A stretch of DNA of 64,000 bases, from contig NZ_CP152376.1 in the NCBI RefSeq assembly GCF_038784515.1, positions 4,092,001-4,156,000 of the forward strand, written 5' to 3'. This document shows, in pieces, positions 35,490-45,547 of this stretch. The stretch's first letter is position 1, and each line of letters starts with the position of its first letter. This DNA is from Rhodoferax sp. GW822-FHT02A01. Lineage in GTDB: Bacteria > Pseudomonadota > Gammaproteobacteria > Burkholderiales > Burkholderiaceae_C. The position numbers and the translations under genes are program-made. A model generated the notes under the pieces. The model ran no database searches. It had not been told where the DNA came from and worked only from the letters and a program-made list of their open reading frames with translations.

Positions 35490-36803
35490 ATGGTTGATGC
35501 CTTCGATGCAGAGCCAAGGCAGCGTGTTTGGCCGGTTGGCGCCCTTTGCCGCGCCATCGCTGATGCGCTGGAATCGCGCTTCAATCCGGTAGCGGTTGCC
35601 GGGGAGATATCCGGCTTTTCCCGCGCTGCCAGCGGGCATTGTTATTTCTCGTTGAAGGACGCAAGCGGTCAATTGCGCTGCGCCATGTTTCGCCGGGCTG
35701 CCAGCATGCTGGACTTTGTTCCGCGCGACGGCGACAAGGTGGAGGTGCGTGGGCGTCTGGGTGTATACGAGCCCCGAGGCGAATTGCAGCTAATTGTGGA
35801 AAGTCTGGCGCGGGCAGGACAGGGCAGTCTGTTCGAGCAGTTTCTGCAGTTGAAAGCCAAGCTGGAGGCGCAGGGGCTGTTTGACCCCGCCCGAAAGCGC
35901 CCATTGCCAGCTATGCCTAGGGGCATAGGCTTGGTGACTTCGCTGGGCGCGGCGGCCCTGCACGATGTGGTAAGTGCGCTGCAAAGGCGTGTACCGCACA
36001 TCCCCGTAACCCTGGCGCCCGCTTCTGTGCAAGGGGAAAACGCACCGCGAGAGCTGGTGCAGGCCCTGCAATCGCTGTATGCACAAGCGCAGGACGGGCC
36101 GGCAGTAGGCAACGGCGTTCCGGTCGACGTGATTCTGCTGGTGCGTGGTGGCGGCGCGCTGGAAGACCTGTGGGCCTTCAACGACGAACAACTGGCGCGT
36201 ACCGTGGCGGCAAGCCCGGTACCCGTCATCAGCGGGGTAGGGCATGAAACCGATTTCACCATAGCCGACTTCGTTGCCGACCTGCGCGCTCCCACGCCAA
36301 CGGCTGCGGCGGAAATGGTCAGTGCCGACCGTGATTCGTATTTGCGGGAGCTCAGCGACCTGGAGCAACACCTGCGCAAAGCCTTGGTGCGTTTCATGGA
36401 GCGCGAGGCACAGCAGGTGGATCATCTGGCTGCGCGGATCGGACGTCCGTCGGGCGCCTTGACCCGCCATGCCGCTGGTCTGGCCACATTGCAGCAGGGC
36501 ATGCAATACGCCCTGCGTGCGGGAGTGCAGCGACGCTGCGATGCAGTGGATCGACTAGGGCAAAGCCTGCCCCGTGCTGCCCAGCTTGCCGTGCAGCGGT
36601 TGCATGACTCCTGCGACCGGGCAGAGCTGCGGCTGCGTGCGCTGGATCCGGCTTTGGTTCTGCAGCGCGGATATGCGTGGCTCACCACGCACAGTGGTGC
36701 GCCCATCACTTCTGTGAGCCAGGTCGCAAAGGGCGAGGAGTTGATGGCAACTTTGGCCGACGGTACGGTTGATCTGTTGGTGCAAAACGCGAAAAGCAAT
36801 TAG
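35490..36803 (+). CDS. xseA: Exodeoxyribonuclease VII large subunit
   Basis: The large subunit of the single-strand exonuclease involved in mismatch repair and recombination. An N-terminal OB-fold (about 15-115; VAGEISGFSRAASGHCYFSLKD) is followed by the catalytic core with RGIGLVTSLGAAAL, VLLVRGGGALEDLW, GVGHETDFTIADFVAD (conserved His and Asp residues) and a coiled coil, then a C-terminal QRGYAWLTT segment. The length of 437 residues is standard. ATG 35490 is supported by homologous N-termini. The small subunit xseB is not here. sodB follows 48 bases later. Confidence 0.95.
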   Translation: MVDAFDAEPRQRVWPVGALCRAIADALESRFNPVAVAGEISGFSRAASGHCYFSLKDASGQLRCAMFRRAASMLDFVPRDGDKVEVRGRLGVYEPRGELQLIVESLARAGQGSLFEQFLQLKAKLEAQGLFDPARKRPLPAMPRGIGLVTSLGAAALHDVVSALQRRVPHIPVTLAPASVQGENAPRELVQALQSLYAQAQDGPAVGNGVPVDVILLVRGGGALEDLWAFNDEQLARTVAASPVPVISGVGHETDFTIADFVADLRAPTPTAAAEMVSADRDSYLRELSDLEQHLRKALVRFMEREAQQVDHLAARIGRPSGALTRHAAGLATLQQGMQYALRAGVQRRCDAVDRLGQSLPRAAQLAVQRLHDSCDRAELRLRALDPALVLQRGYAWLTTHSGAPITSVSQVAKGEELMATLADGTVDLLVQNAKSN

Positions 36804-36851
36804 TTCCTACAATGTGCAACTGTCAAAAACCAACCAACCGAAGAGGAATCC

Positions 36852-37433
36852 ATGGAACACACCTTGCCCGCCTTGCCCTACGCGATTGACGCACTGGCAC
36901 CTGCCTATTCCAAAGAGACTTTGGAGTTCCACCACGGCAAGCACCACAACGCCTATGTGGTGAACCTGAACAACCTGCAAAAGGGCACCGAATTCGAGAG
37001 CATGACCCTCGAAGAAATTATCAAGAAGTCCAGCGGCGGCATCTACAACAATGCAGCACAGATCTGGAACCACACCTTCTTCTGGAACGGCATGAAGCCC
37101 GCAGGCGGCGGTGAACCCACAGGTGCACTGGCTACCGCCATTTCCGCCAAGTGGGGCAGCTACGCTGCCTTCAAGGAAGCCTTCGTGAAGTCTGCGGTCG
37201 GCAATTTCGGCTCCGGCTGGACCTGGCTGGTCAAGAAACCCGATGGCTCGGTTGATATCGTCAATACCGGCGCTGCCGGCACTCCCTTGACCACCGCTGA
37301 CAAGGCACTGCTGACGGTTGACGTATGGGAACATGCGTACTACATTGACTACCGCAATCTGCGCCAGAAATATGTGGAAACCTTCTTTGACAAGCTGGTC
37401 AACTGGGGCTTTGCGGAAGGCAACTTCGCCTGA
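36852..37433 (+). CDS. sodB: Superoxide dismutase (Fe type)
   Basis: Dismutates superoxide in the cytoplasm. The metal ligands are visible: His in [13 protein letters not shown], His in NHTFFWN, and Asp and His in [13 protein letters not shown]. The NFGSGWTWL segment and the AAQIWNHTF pattern point to the iron form. At 193 residues it is full length. GAGG lies upstream of the ATG at 36852. A strong terminator follows 45 bases after the stop, so it is probably monocistronic or read from xseA. Confidence 0.95.
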   Translation: MEHTLPALPYAIDALAPAYSKETLEFHHGKHHNAYVVNLNNLQKGTEFESMTLEEIIKKSSGGIYNNAAQIWNHTFFWNGMKPAGGGEPTGALATAISAKWGSYAAFKEAFVKSAVGNFGSGWTWLVKKPDGSVDIVNTGAAGTPLTTADKALLTVDVWEHAYYIDYRNLRQKYVETFFDKLVNWGFAEGNFA

Positions 37434-37478
37434 TCCAGGTGGCCAACTCGGGGGATTGCGGTCTCCTGATAGTCTCCC

Positions 37479-37509
37479 AGGCCTGAAGCTGTCTTCAGGC
37501 CTTTTTTTC
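37479..37509 (+). terminator. Terminator after sodB
   Basis: A perfect 10-base stem (AGGCCTGAAG / CTTCAGGCCT) with a 4-base loop is followed by seven Ts. Confidence 0.93.
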
Positions 37510-37532
37510 GCCAACTCTCGGGAGAGCCGTTC

Positions 37533-37832
37533 ATGTCCTCCATCAGCTCCATAGCCCAGTCTGGGATGAATGCCGCGCAGCGCCAGCTGGATGCGGTGGC
37601 CACCAATGTCGCCAAATTCGCCACCGAAGGACTCCAGAACCGCGATGTGCTGCAAACGGCACTGGCTGTGGGTGGCGTGGTAGCGAATGTCGCGAGTTCA
37701 GGGTCCTCTGGGTCATCCCTGGCAACCGATCTGGTAACGCAATTGCAAGCCAAGAATTCGTTCCTCGCCAATTTGGCAGTTTTCAAGGCGGGCGACGCCA
37801 TCGCCGGCGCTCTGCTGGATCAGAAGGCGTAG
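37533..37832 (+). CDS. Mini flagellar-rod-like protein, 99 residues
   Basis: The first 27 residues (SSISSIAQSGMNAAQRQLD) resemble the N-terminal helix of flagellar rod and hook proteins (FlgB/C/F/G), and the last 30 (LQAKNSFLANLAVFKAGDA) resemble their C-terminal helix with its YxAN-like turn. The large central domain of true rod proteins is replaced by about 40 residues of Val/Ser/Gly. No flagellar genes surround it. GGGAGAG precedes the ATG. It could be a stand-alone coiled-coil pair or an export-signal-bearing small protein; the function is unknown. The convergent neighbour encodes a PilZ/YcgR-type protein, a possible functional hint. Confidence 0.62.
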   Translation: MSSISSIAQSGMNAAQRQLDAVATNVAKFATEGLQNRDVLQTALAVGGVVANVASSGSSGSSLATDLVTQLQAKNSFLANLAVFKAGDAIAGALLDQKA

Positions 37833-37861
37833 CCCCGTTAGCAGCCCAATGCCCCAGCCTC

Positions 37862-38533
37862 TCAGGAAGTCTGGGTCAGGTAGCTCAGCACCAGTTTGTC
37901 CTGCTGCTTCAAATCCTTGAACGAAACACCCACGAAGTAGGCGTCTTCGTAGCTGGCGCGGTTGTTGTGGCAGACGATTGCCTGCAGCACCAGTTCTTGC
38001 GGCGTTTCATCAACCTGAACCGACATGGTCATGCGCAGGTTGGCGCCTACCGGGGCCAGACTGCTGTCGGCCTTGATCATGGCGCCGCGTACGCTGATGT
38101 CGATCAGCGTGACCGCCACATTGCTGGTCTGGTCTCCGGGTTGCGGCAAAGCGACGCGAGTTGGCCAGGAGCGCTTGACGCGCATGCTCTGGCGTACCAG
38201 CTTGGCGTCAACCTGGGCCGGATAGGCCAGCAGCGCGTAGGTGAAAGGCTGCACAAAGGTTTGCAGCACCTTGGATGGAAACGAGTATTCGTATTGCCCG
38301 GTAAAGCCACGTACCAGGCATATGTCACCCGCCTTCAGATCGCTGGGCTCGGTATCGGTTCCCAATGCCCCCACCATCACACCTTTGCCCTCAATAGCGC
38401 CGAAAAACTGGGACTCCCGCTTGCTGGCACCTGCAACCAGGCGTCGGGTCTGCAGTGCCATGCCGGGTTTTAGCCCCAGGGCACGCAATGGCAACCGGTT
38501 GACTGCGTCGGGAGTGTTCTCGTTATCGGACAT
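37862..38533 (-). CDS. PilZ-domain, YcgR-like protein
   Basis: A 223-residue protein with a YcgR-N-like beta domain (about 10-110) and a C-terminal PilZ domain. The c-di-GMP signature RxxxR appears as RQSMR and the second motif as DISVRGAM, both at about residues 115-150. By family it would be a c-di-GMP effector, for example a flagellar brake. An HD-GYP phosphodiesterase is encoded at 22.3-23.5 kb. Its start is 3 bases after the stop of the upstream hydrolase gene on the same strand, so the two are likely co-transcribed. Confidence 0.82.
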   Translation of the reverse strand: MSDNENTPDAVNRLPLRALGLKPGMALQTRRLVAGASKRESQFFGAIEGKGVMVGALGTDTEPSDLKAGDICLVRGFTGQYEYSFPSKVLQTFVQPFTYALLAYPAQVDAKLVRQSMRVKRSWPTRVALPQPGDQTSNVAVTLIDISVRGAMIKADSSLAPVGANLRMTMSVQVDETPQELVLQAIVCHNNRASYEDAYFVGVSFKDLKQQDKLVLSYLTQTS

Positions 38534-38536
38534 CGC

Positions 38537-39577
38537 TCAGCGCAGCTCCTTGGGAAGGGATTGAACCCATTGGACAATGGTCTGAGCCATGGGCGCAACG
38601 GCTGCCGGGTCCTTGATGGCGCCGACCAGCACGTGCTGCCCCTGGGCTTTGCTATAGGTTACTGGCTCAATGGACTTATGGGCCGCACCCAGCCGGGTAA
38701 ATGCAGAGCGGGTCTGTGCCACATCCACGGTCTGATCAGCTTCGCTGAACAGCACCAGCACAGGCGTCTGAAACCGCGACAGGTCGCTGTTGCGCACGCT
38801 TTTGACCAAGGCCATCATGGGGAAAAGTGCCTTTGTGGGATAGCTTTCGGTCCAGGCCTGCGCCTCCGCGGCACTTTCGGGCGTTGAACTGCGGGTGGGG
38901 CCTTGCACCCACAGCGCGATGCGTTGGCCCCAAGGACCGTTGATCAGTTCCGAGCGTTTGTCCTTGGGACCGAAGTTGGGCGACACAAACACATGGGCGG
39001 CAACCCGTGATGCATCCGGCGATGTGCCCAGCCAGGTCGCGAGCGTGGAGCCAGTCGAACAACTGATCAGCAGCACCTTGTCCCCCAGCGTCTGTCCTAT
39101 GCGCACGGCCTCCAGCGTATCTGCCATCCAGTCCTGTGCGCTGGCTTCTCCCATGGCTGCGCCATCGGTACGCCCATGGCCTGTCAGTCGGGTGTAGAAC
39201 ACATTGGCGCCCAACTGCGCCGCCACCGTCTCGGCCAGCGGCGCGGTTTCCATGCGGCTGGCCGAAAAGCCGTGGATGTACACCACGGACCAGTGCGTGC
39301 GCACGCCTGGCGCACTGGCCCAGACAATGCCTTTGGCATTGCCGGGTTTGATGTCGGGAAACGCCTTTTCGCTGGCGTCGACCCAATCGGCCAACGCTGT
39401 TATGTCCTGCGGAGGCAGAGGCCTAACGGTCGCCACAGAGCCTCCCATCGGGTTGCGTGGCCCCAGCCAGAAGCCCAGCGCTCCCAGCAGTACCAACAGC
39501 AAAAACAGGGCGCCTGCACGACGCAGCCATGGGGTGGTCTTGCCGCTTGCAATGGATGTGGTGGGGGGAGGTGACAT
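38537..39577 (-). CDS. Alpha/beta hydrolase, membrane-anchored
   Basis: A 346-residue protein with an N-terminal membrane anchor (about 19-38, AGALFLLLVLLGALGFWLG) and a serine hydrolase domain. The oxyanion strand is VVYIHGFSASR, and the nucleophile elbow reads LISCSTGST (G-x-S-x-G variant with Ser-Cys-Ser-Thr-Gly). The acid is in LFSEADQTVD and the His in GQHVLVG. The topology suggests a periplasmic catalytic domain. The substrate is unknown. It is translated just before the PilZ gene. Confidence 0.82.
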   Translation of the reverse strand: MSPPPTTSIASGKTTPWLRRAGALFLLLVLLGALGFWLGPRNPMGGSVATVRPLPPQDITALADWVDASEKAFPDIKPGNAKGIVWASAPGVRTHWSVVYIHGFSASRMETAPLAETVAAQLGANVFYTRLTGHGRTDGAAMGEASAQDWMADTLEAVRIGQTLGDKVLLISCSTGSTLATWLGTSPDASRVAAHVFVSPNFGPKDKRSELINGPWGQRIALWVQGPTRSSTPESAAEAQAWTESYPTKALFPMMALVKSVRNSDLSRFQTPVLVLFSEADQTVDVAQTRSAFTRLGAAHKSIEPVTYSKAQGQHVLVGAIKDPAAVAPMAQTIVQWVQSLPKELR

Positions 39578-39660
39578 GGGCTAGCATCGGGACTTGATTG
39601 ACTGTGATGGTACACCGGCACTGCGTGAACCCTTGGGTCCAGACGCAGGGAGATTTACCC

Positions 39661-39873
39661 ATGAAAAAGATTCTTTTATTGCGTACGTTGGCTCGGTTCA
39701 TGGTCTTGGGAGGTGCGCTCCTGCTGGGGGCCTGTGCCAAGGTGAATGACGCCGGCAGGTGGCTGGTCAGCGTTGCCTACGGCGTGTCGGAAAGTGATGC
39801 CCTGGCCTTTCTCAAGGCCCCGCCTGGCAAGAAACTGGTGGTGGGCGCAGACGGAGCGCTCGCCCTGCAGTGA
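39661..39873 (+). CDS. Small lipoprotein, 70 residues
   Basis: A short protein with a lipoprotein signal peptide: [13 protein letters not shown], a hydrophobic core and the lipobox LLGAC (Cys at about residue 24). The mature part is only about 46 residues, and I recognise no family. GGGAG lies upstream of ATG 39661. Its stop overlaps the GTG start of the oxidoreductase gene (GTGA), suggesting translational coupling with it. Confidence 0.72.
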   Translation: MKKILLLRTLARFMVLGGALLLGACAKVNDAGRWLVSVAYGVSESDALAFLKAPPGKKLVVGADGALALQ

Positions 39874-40988
39874 ACCCATCCGCTGAACATCTGGATTGCC
39901 TGGTGATCGGTGCCGGGGTGGTCGGATTGGCGATTGCCCGTGCCTTGGCGCAGCAAGGGCGCGATGTGGTGGTCGTGGAAGCACAAAGCGCCATCGGCAC
40001 CCAGACCAGCGCTCGCAACAGCGAAGTCATCCATGCGGGCATCTACTACCCCGAAGGTTCACTGAAAGCCCGCTTGTGCGTGCGGGGACGGCAGCTGCTT
40101 TACGCCTATTGCGCCGAGCGCACCATTGCACACAGGCGTTGCGGCAAACTCATAGTCGCCACCGATGAGGACCAACTAAAGGCTCTGGTGCAGTTGCAAT
40201 TGCGGGCACAGGCCAATGGCGTTTCGGACCTTGTCTGGCTCGATGGGACCCAGGCACACACTCTGGAGCCTGCACTGCGTTGCGTGGCGGCTTTGCATTC
40301 GCCTTCTACCGGCATCGTGGACAGCCAGTCCTTCATGCGTGCGCTGCATGCCGATCTGGAAGACGCGGGTGGTGTCGTCGTGTTCAATACGCGAGTGGAG
40401 CGCCGGGATGATCAAGGCGAACGTGGTGCGCAATGGGTGCTGCAGGATGGCACCCGTGTTGTTGCGATGTCCGTCGTCAATGCAGCCGGTCTACAGGCGC
40501 CTGACCTGGCCTGTCAGATTGAGGGCCTGGACTCTGCCCATATCCCTACGCCGCACTTTGCCAAGGGCAATTACTTTGCACTGACAGGCCGCGCACCTTT
40601 TTCGCGGCTGATATACCCTGCGCCCGAGGCGGCTGGTCTGGGCGTTCACCTCACATTGGATCTGGGCGGGCAGGCCCGTTTCGGGCCTGATGTGGAGTGG
40701 GTCGATGATCCAGAGGACTTGCAAGTCCGACCGCAACGCGGGGATGTGTTCTATGCCGAAGTGCGCAAGTACTGGCCCGAGCTCCCGCATGGCGCGCTGG
40801 TTCCGGCATTTGCGGGCATGCGGCCCAAGATCAGCGGTCCGGGTGAGGCTGCTGCCGATTTCTGCATACAAGGTCCGCAGGATCACGGCGTACCGGGGCT
40901 GGTCAACCTGTTTGGCATTGAGTCGCCAGGGTTGACCAGTGCGCTGGCGATCGGCGAGATGGTGGCTAGGCTCGCAGCGAACGGATAG
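39870..40988 (+). CDS. FAD-dependent oxidoreductase (L-2-hydroxyglutarate dehydrogenase/LhgO-like)
   Basis: A 372-residue DAO-type flavoprotein. The N-terminal dinucleotide fold is [19 protein letters not shown] (about 11-29), followed by [16 protein letters not shown], the LhgO hallmark around the flavin. The C-terminal [17 protein letters not shown] fits the same family. It would oxidise a 2-hydroxy acid or a related substrate and pass electrons to the membrane (inference). It starts with GTG overlapping the lipoprotein stop, and its 3' end overlaps the convergent pyrD gene by 23 bases. Confidence 0.85.
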   Translation: MNPSAEHLDCLVIGAGVVGLAIARALAQQGRDVVVVEAQSAIGTQTSARNSEVIHAGIYYPEGSLKARLCVRGRQLLYAYCAERTIAHRRCGKLIVATDEDQLKALVQLQLRAQANGVSDLVWLDGTQAHTLEPALRCVAALHSPSTGIVDSQSFMRALHADLEDAGGVVVFNTRVERRDDQGERGAQWVLQDGTRVVAMSVVNAAGLQAPDLACQIEGLDSAHIPTPHFAKGNYFALTGRAPFSRLIYPAPEAAGLGVHLTLDLGGQARFGPDVEWVDDPEDLQVRPQRGDVFYAEVRKYWPELPHGALVPAFAGMRPKISGPGEAAADFCIQGPQDHGVPGLVNLFGIESPGLTSALAIGEMVARLAANG

Positions 40989-42045
40989 CCTGAGCGGCCT
41001 GGCCGACCAGCGCCGGGCCCTTGTAGATCAGGCCGGTGTAGATCTGTACCAGGTCTGCACCGGCCTGGATCTTGGTCACTGCATCCTGTGCGCTGAGGAT
41101 GCCGCCCACGCCGATGATGGGAAATTCCCTGCCCAGCGCAGCGCGAAGTTGCGCAATCACTTGGTTGCTCATCGCCAGTACTGGCGCACCAGAGAGACCG
41201 CCGGTTTCTTCTGCGTGCGGCAAGCCTTTGACTGCATCGCGGCTGAGTGTGGTGTTGGTGGCAATCACACCCCAGGCATTATTGACTTTGCCATTACCGT
41301 CTGTGCCGTAGCGCTGGAGTGTGGCGGCAATGACAGCAATCTGGTCAGCATCCAGATCGGGGGCGATCTTGAGGAATACCGGTTTGCGCTGGCCATGGCG
41401 TTGGGCCAGCGCCTCCCGGCGTTCGGCAATGGCGCCCAGCAGGGCGTCGAGCGCCGCATCGCTTTGCAGACTGCGCAGGTTCTTGGTGTTGGGGCTGCTG
41501 ATGTTGACCGTGACGTAGTCCGCATGGGGGTACACGCCGTCCAGGCAGCGCAGATAGTCGCTGGTGGCGTCTTCAATGGGCGTTGCTGCATTCTTGCCAA
41601 TGTTCAATCCCAGCAACAGGGACGGATGTGCCTGCTGACGCAGTGCGGACCTCTGCACGTTGCGTACAAAGGCGTCCAGCCCCTGGTTGTTGAACCCGAG
41701 TCGGTTGATGAGTGCCCGGGCTTTTGGCAGACGGAACATGCGCGGTTTGGGGTTGCCGTCCTGCGGCAAAGGGGTGACAGTGCCCACCTCGACGAAACCA
41801 AAGCCCATGGCGCCCAAGCCGTCGATGCAGCGTGCGTTCTTGTCGAGCCCGGCAGCCATGCCGACCCGGTTGGGAAAGCGCAGTCCGGCGACTTCGATGG
41901 GGTCTTCCACCCGCGCAGTGCGATAGGCCCATGACAGTGCATTGCCCTGGGTTCCGGCCAAAGCCGACAGGGTGAGGTCATGCGTGGTTTCGGCATCCAT
42001 GGCGAACAAAAAGGGGCGCACCAGGCCGTAGGGGACGAGAGCCAT
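40966..42045 (-). CDS. pyrD: Dihydroorotate dehydrogenase (quinone), class 2
   Basis: Oxidises dihydroorotate to orotate in pyrimidine synthesis, using quinone at the inner membrane. The class 2 N-terminal helix ([19 protein letters not shown]) is present, then [13 protein letters not shown], the catalytic Ser region [11 protein letters not shown], and the FMN phosphate-binding [11 protein letters not shown]. At 359 residues it is full length. It faces the FAD oxidoreductase with a 23-base overlap of coding ends and is divergent from rpiA (45 bases between starts). Confidence 0.96.
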   Translation of the reverse strand: MALVPYGLVRPFLFAMDAETTHDLTLSALAGTQGNALSWAYRTARVEDPIEVAGLRFPNRVGMAAGLDKNARCIDGLGAMGFGFVEVGTVTPLPQDGNPKPRMFRLPKARALINRLGFNNQGLDAFVRNVQRSALRQQAHPSLLLGLNIGKNAATPIEDATSDYLRCLDGVYPHADYVTVNISSPNTKNLRSLQSDAALDALLGAIAERREALAQRHGQRKPVFLKIAPDLDADQIAVIAATLQRYGTDGNGKVNNAWGVIATNTTLSRDAVKGLPHAEETGGLSGAPVLAMSNQVIAQLRAALGREFPIIGVGGILSAQDAVTKIQAGADLVQIYTGLIYKGPALVGQAAQAIRSLRA

Positions 42046-42090
42046 CGGATAATTCCTGATCTATTGTGTAACTTCCCTGATTTTCCCCCA

Positions 42091-42810
42091 ATGAACCCAC
42101 CTACCTCGCCAATGCCTTCTGCCACGCCTGCCTTGACCCAGGACGAACTCAAAACCCTGGTGGGGCAGGCGGCCCTCCAGTACGTCGTGCCGGGCGAAAT
42201 CGTCGGCGTGGGTACCGGCTCCACGGTCAACAAGTTCATTGACGCGTTGGCCAGCATGAAGGACCAGATCAAGGGCGCCGTATCCAGCTCCGTGGCAAGC
42301 ACGCAGCGCCTGCAGGCCCTGGGCATCCCGGTATTCGAGTCCAATGAGGTCGAGCGACTGTCGGTCTACATCGATGGAGCCGACGAGATCGACGGCAAGG
42401 GCAATATGGTCAAGGGCGGGGGCGCGGCGCTCACCCGCGAAAAGATTGTGGCAGCGCAGTCAGCGCGCTTTATCTGCATCGCAGACGAGTCCAAGCTGGT
42501 CGAAACGCTGGGCAAATTTCCTCTGCCCGTGGAAGTGATTCCCATGGCTACCAGCCAGTTGATCCGGCGCTTCGCGGCCAAGGGCGGCGTTGGAACCATT
42601 CGCCTGAAGGATGGCAAACCTCTGGTCACCGACAACGGGCAACACATTCTGGACGTGACAGGCCTGCAGATCAGCGATCCGCTGGCGTTTGAGGCGGAAG
42701 TCAGCCAGTGGCCGGGCGTGGTGACCGTTGGTGTATTTGCATTCCAGCGCGCCAGCGTGTGCCTGCTAGGCACGGCCAGCGGCGTCAAGACGCTGGATTT
42801 TCAGGGCTAG
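42091..42810 (+). CDS. rpiA: Ribose-5-phosphate isomerase A
   Basis: Interconverts ribose 5-phosphate and ribulose 5-phosphate. Family motifs are [21 protein letters not shown] (catalytic Asp), [12 protein letters not shown] and DESKLV. From ATG 42091 it has 239 residues, including a 15-residue extension before the usual N-terminus ([11 protein letters not shown]), so a later start is possible. Its stop overlaps the stop of the convergent glutaredoxin-like gene through a shared CTAG. Confidence 0.95.
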   Translation: MNPPTSPMPSATPALTQDELKTLVGQAALQYVVPGEIVGVGTGSTVNKFIDALASMKDQIKGAVSSSVASTQRLQALGIPVFESNEVERLSVYIDGADEIDGKGNMVKGGGAALTREKIVAAQSARFICIADESKLVETLGKFPLPVEVIPMATSQLIRRFAAKGGVGTIRLKDGKPLVTDNGQHILDVTGLQISDPLAFEAEVSQWPGVVTVGVFAFQRASVCLLGTASGVKTLDFQG

Positions 42811-43436
42811 AACTGGATACCTGCCGGATTGGACGGACCGGGGGCCGAGGGTGATGCAGGCACCGCTGGCGCTTCCGGTTTTTCTTCCGCCTTGGCCGGC
42901 GCAGGCTTCTGCACTGTCACCAGAGGGCTGGCAGGGGCATTGCGGTAGCCGGCAGGCAGCATGGAGGTCCGGGGGTAGCCTGCGGCATCCAGATACTGGG
43001 TCCACTCGGCGTCCGAAAAGCCCTTGATACGCTGGCTGCCAATCGTCAGAACGGGCAACGAAGTCTCACCGCTGATGCGTTGCAGCGAGGCAATGTCCTC
43101 CTGTGAGGTGACCGTGCGCTCGGAGAAGGGAACACCGCGTGCGCTGAGCAGCGAGCGGCCATTGCCGCAAGGGGCGCAATCGGGTGCACTGTAGAGTGTG
43201 ACCGGGTACTTGCTCACCACTTGGCGCAACTCGAACGGCAGTGATGCATTGGAGGCAGCAGCGGCAGCGCCCACACCGGTTGTGGCAACCTTGCCTTGAT
43301 CGGCTGTGATCGGTGGCTTGTCCGAGAATGTGACCTTGCCGTCCGGGCCCACGATCCGATAAACGGTCTGTGCCTGCGCCGCAGCGCACAGGGTCAGCGC
43401 AACGGCCACGCATTTCAGCAGGTGTGATGGTTTCAT
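42807..43436 (-). CDS. DUF4124/glutaredoxin-like secreted protein
   Basis: A 209-residue exported protein. The signal peptide ([20 protein letters not shown], cleaved after AQA) is followed by a DUF4124-type segment ([19 protein letters not shown]). A glutaredoxin-like domain (about 75-150) has a CAPCG redox-like motif, [11 protein letters not shown] and [14 protein letters not shown]. The Pro/Ala-rich tail is probably disordered. The paired cysteines suggest a periplasmic thiol function (inference). ATG 43436 gives the signal peptide. It lies downstream of prlC on the same strand with a 27-base gap. Confidence 0.8.
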   Translation of the reverse strand: MKPSHLLKCVAVALTLCAAAQAQTVYRIVGPDGKVTFSDKPPITADQGKVATTGVGAAAAASNASLPFELRQVVSKYPVTLYSAPDCAPCGNGRSLLSARGVPFSERTVTSQEDIASLQRISGETSLPVLTIGSQRIKGFSDAEWTQYLDAAGYPRTSMLPAGYRNAPASPLVTVQKPAPAKAEEKPEAPAVPASPSAPGPSNPAGIQF

Positions 43437-43463
43437 ATTCCGGTTCCCCCAATTGGTCACAGT

Positions 43464-45494
43464 TTAAGCCGACATGCCCTGGTGGCGAAGCAATGCGTCC
43501 AGACTGGGCTCGCGGCCACGAAAGGCCTTGAAGGATTCCATGGCCGGACGGCTGCCGCCCGCTTCCAGAATGGCTTGGCGGTATTTTGTGCCGGTTTCCA
43601 CGCTGGGTGTGCCATCGGGTGCCGCGGTTTCTTCAAATGCCGCATAGGCATCGGCGCTGAGCACTTCGGCCCACTTGTAGCTGTAGTAGCCCGCCGCGTA
43701 TCCGCCGGCAAAGATGTGGCTGAAGGTATGCGGTGTGCGGCTCCAAGGTGGGGATGGCACCACAGCCACTTCGTCACGCACCTTTTGCAATAGCGCCATG
43801 AAGTCGTCCTCCGGTTTGTGCGAGCTGTGTAGCAGCATGTCGAACAGGGAGAACTCGATCTGGCGCAGGGTCTGCAGGCCGCTCTGGAAATTCTTGGCGG
43901 CGAGCATCTTGTCGAACAGTTCGCGTGGCAGGGCGGCACCGGTGTCCACATGCGAAGTCATGTGCTGCAGCACGCTCCACTCCCAGCAGAAGTTTTCCAT
44001 GAACTGGCTGGGCAGCTCGACGGCGTCCCATTCGACGCCGCTGATGCCGGATACGTCATGCTCGCTCACCTGAGTCAGCATGTGGTGCAGGCCATGGCCG
44101 AATTCGTGGAACAGGGTGGTGACGTCGTCGTGTGTGAGCAAGGCGGGTTTGCCGTCCACGCCGTCGGCAAAATTGCACACCAGATGGGCCACCGGCGTCT
44201 GCATCACGCCATTGTCTGGGCGCAGCCAGCGCCCGCGCACATCGTCCATCCAGGCGCCGCCGCGCTTGCCGGTGCGTGCGCTGGGGTCCAGGTAGAACTG
44301 GCCAACCAGTTGGCCCTTGCGGGTGATGCGATAGAACTGCACGCCCGGGTTCCATACCGGAGCCTGGTCGGGCTCAATGGCCACGTCAAACAGGGTCTCC
44401 ACAATCTTGAACAGCCCGGCCAGCACCTTGGGCGCCGTGAAGTACTGCTTTACCTCCTGCTCGCTGAAGGCGTAGCGCTCTTCCTTGAGCTTTTCGCTGA
44501 TATAGGGCAGGTCCCAGGGCTGTGGGTCGTTCAGGGCCAGGACCTCGCGGGCGAAGGCGCGCAGGTCGGCCAGATCCTTCTGCGCAAAGGGCTTGGCCTT
44601 GGCAGCCAGATTGCGCAGGAAGGCGACCACCGCCTCGGGCGACTCGGCCATCTTGGGTACCAGCGATACCTGGGCGAAGTTGTCGTATCCCAGCAGTTGC
44701 GCCTCTTCCTTGCGCAGGGCCAGGATCTCGCGAATGATGGCGCTGTTGTCGAACTTGCGCGCGTCTTCGGGCGCCTGATCCGAACTGCGTGTCACGTAGG
44801 CACGGTACATCTTTTCGCGCAGCGCGCTGCTCTTGGCGAATTGCATCACCGGCAGGTAGCAAGGCATCTTGAGGGTGAGCTTGTAGCCCGTCTTGCCATC
44901 GGCCTGGGCGCCCGCCAGGGCGGTTTGCATCACGTCTGCCGGTATGCCTTCAACCTCATCCGCGCTGGCGTAGTAGGCAAAGGAGTCGGTGGCGTCCAGC
45001 GTGTTTTCGCTGAACTTCTGGCTGAGCTCGGCCTGCTTTTCCTGGATTTCGGCAAAGCGCGTGCGGGCGCTGCCCGTCAGGTCGGCCCCACCTAGCACGA
45101 AGTTGCGCATGGCATTCCTGTGGGCCTGGCGCTGTTCGGAATTGAGTGACTGCACGTCCATCGCCTTGTACTTGGCAAACAGCCGCTCGTCAGCGCCCAG
45201 GCGTGTCCAGAACTCGGTGACTCGGGGCAGGGCGGCGTTGTAGGCAGCGCGCAGATCAGCCGAGTCGGCCACGCTGTTGAGGTGGTTCACAGCGCCCCAG
45301 GCCATGCCCAGCCGCTCGGTGGCCACGTCCAGCACCCGCGCCACTTCCGTCCACTGCGCGGGGAAGTCCGTTGCCGTGACAGTCTCCAGCGCCTTGTTCG
45401 CCTGCTCCAGCAACGCGTCGATCGCCTCCGCCACGTGCTCGGGGCGGATCTGGTCAAACAAGGGAAGGGAGTCAAAGCGAAGCAATGGATTCAT
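43464..45494 (-). CDS. prlC: Oligopeptidase A, M3 family metallopeptidase
   Basis: A zinc endopeptidase that degrades short peptides and cleaved signal peptides in the cytoplasm. The HEFGH zinc motif is in TLFHEFGHGLHHML (about residues 465-478), and the third ligand Glu lies downstream in SQFMENFCWE. The length of 676 residues is normal. It is followed by a DUF4124/glutaredoxin-like gene and preceded by folD, all on the minus strand. Confidence 0.95.
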   Translation of the reverse strand: MNPLLRFDSLPLFDQIRPEHVAEAIDALLEQANKALETVTATDFPAQWTEVARVLDVATERLGMAWGAVNHLNSVADSADLRAAYNAALPRVTEFWTRLGADERLFAKYKAMDVQSLNSEQRQAHRNAMRNFVLGGADLTGSARTRFAEIQEKQAELSQKFSENTLDATDSFAYYASADEVEGIPADVMQTALAGAQADGKTGYKLTLKMPCYLPVMQFAKSSALREKMYRAYVTRSSDQAPEDARKFDNSAIIREILALRKEEAQLLGYDNFAQVSLVPKMAESPEAVVAFLRNLAAKAKPFAQKDLADLRAFAREVLALNDPQPWDLPYISEKLKEERYAFSEQEVKQYFTAPKVLAGLFKIVETLFDVAIEPDQAPVWNPGVQFYRITRKGQLVGQFYLDPSARTGKRGGAWMDDVRGRWLRPDNGVMQTPVAHLVCNFADGVDGKPALLTHDDVTTLFHEFGHGLHHMLTQVSEHDVSGISGVEWDAVELPSQFMENFCWEWSVLQHMTSHVDTGAALPRELFDKMLAAKNFQSGLQTLRQIEFSLFDMLLHSSHKPEDDFMALLQKVRDEVAVVPSPPWSRTPHTFSHIFAGGYAAGYYSYKWAEVLSADAYAAFEETAAPDGTPSVETGTKYRQAILEAGGSRPAMESFKAFRGREPSLDALLRHQGMSA

Positions 45495-45547
45495 GGAGGC
45501 AGTTCAGGTAATGGAAGGAATGGGTAACAGGTGGCGCCTGAACGTGT

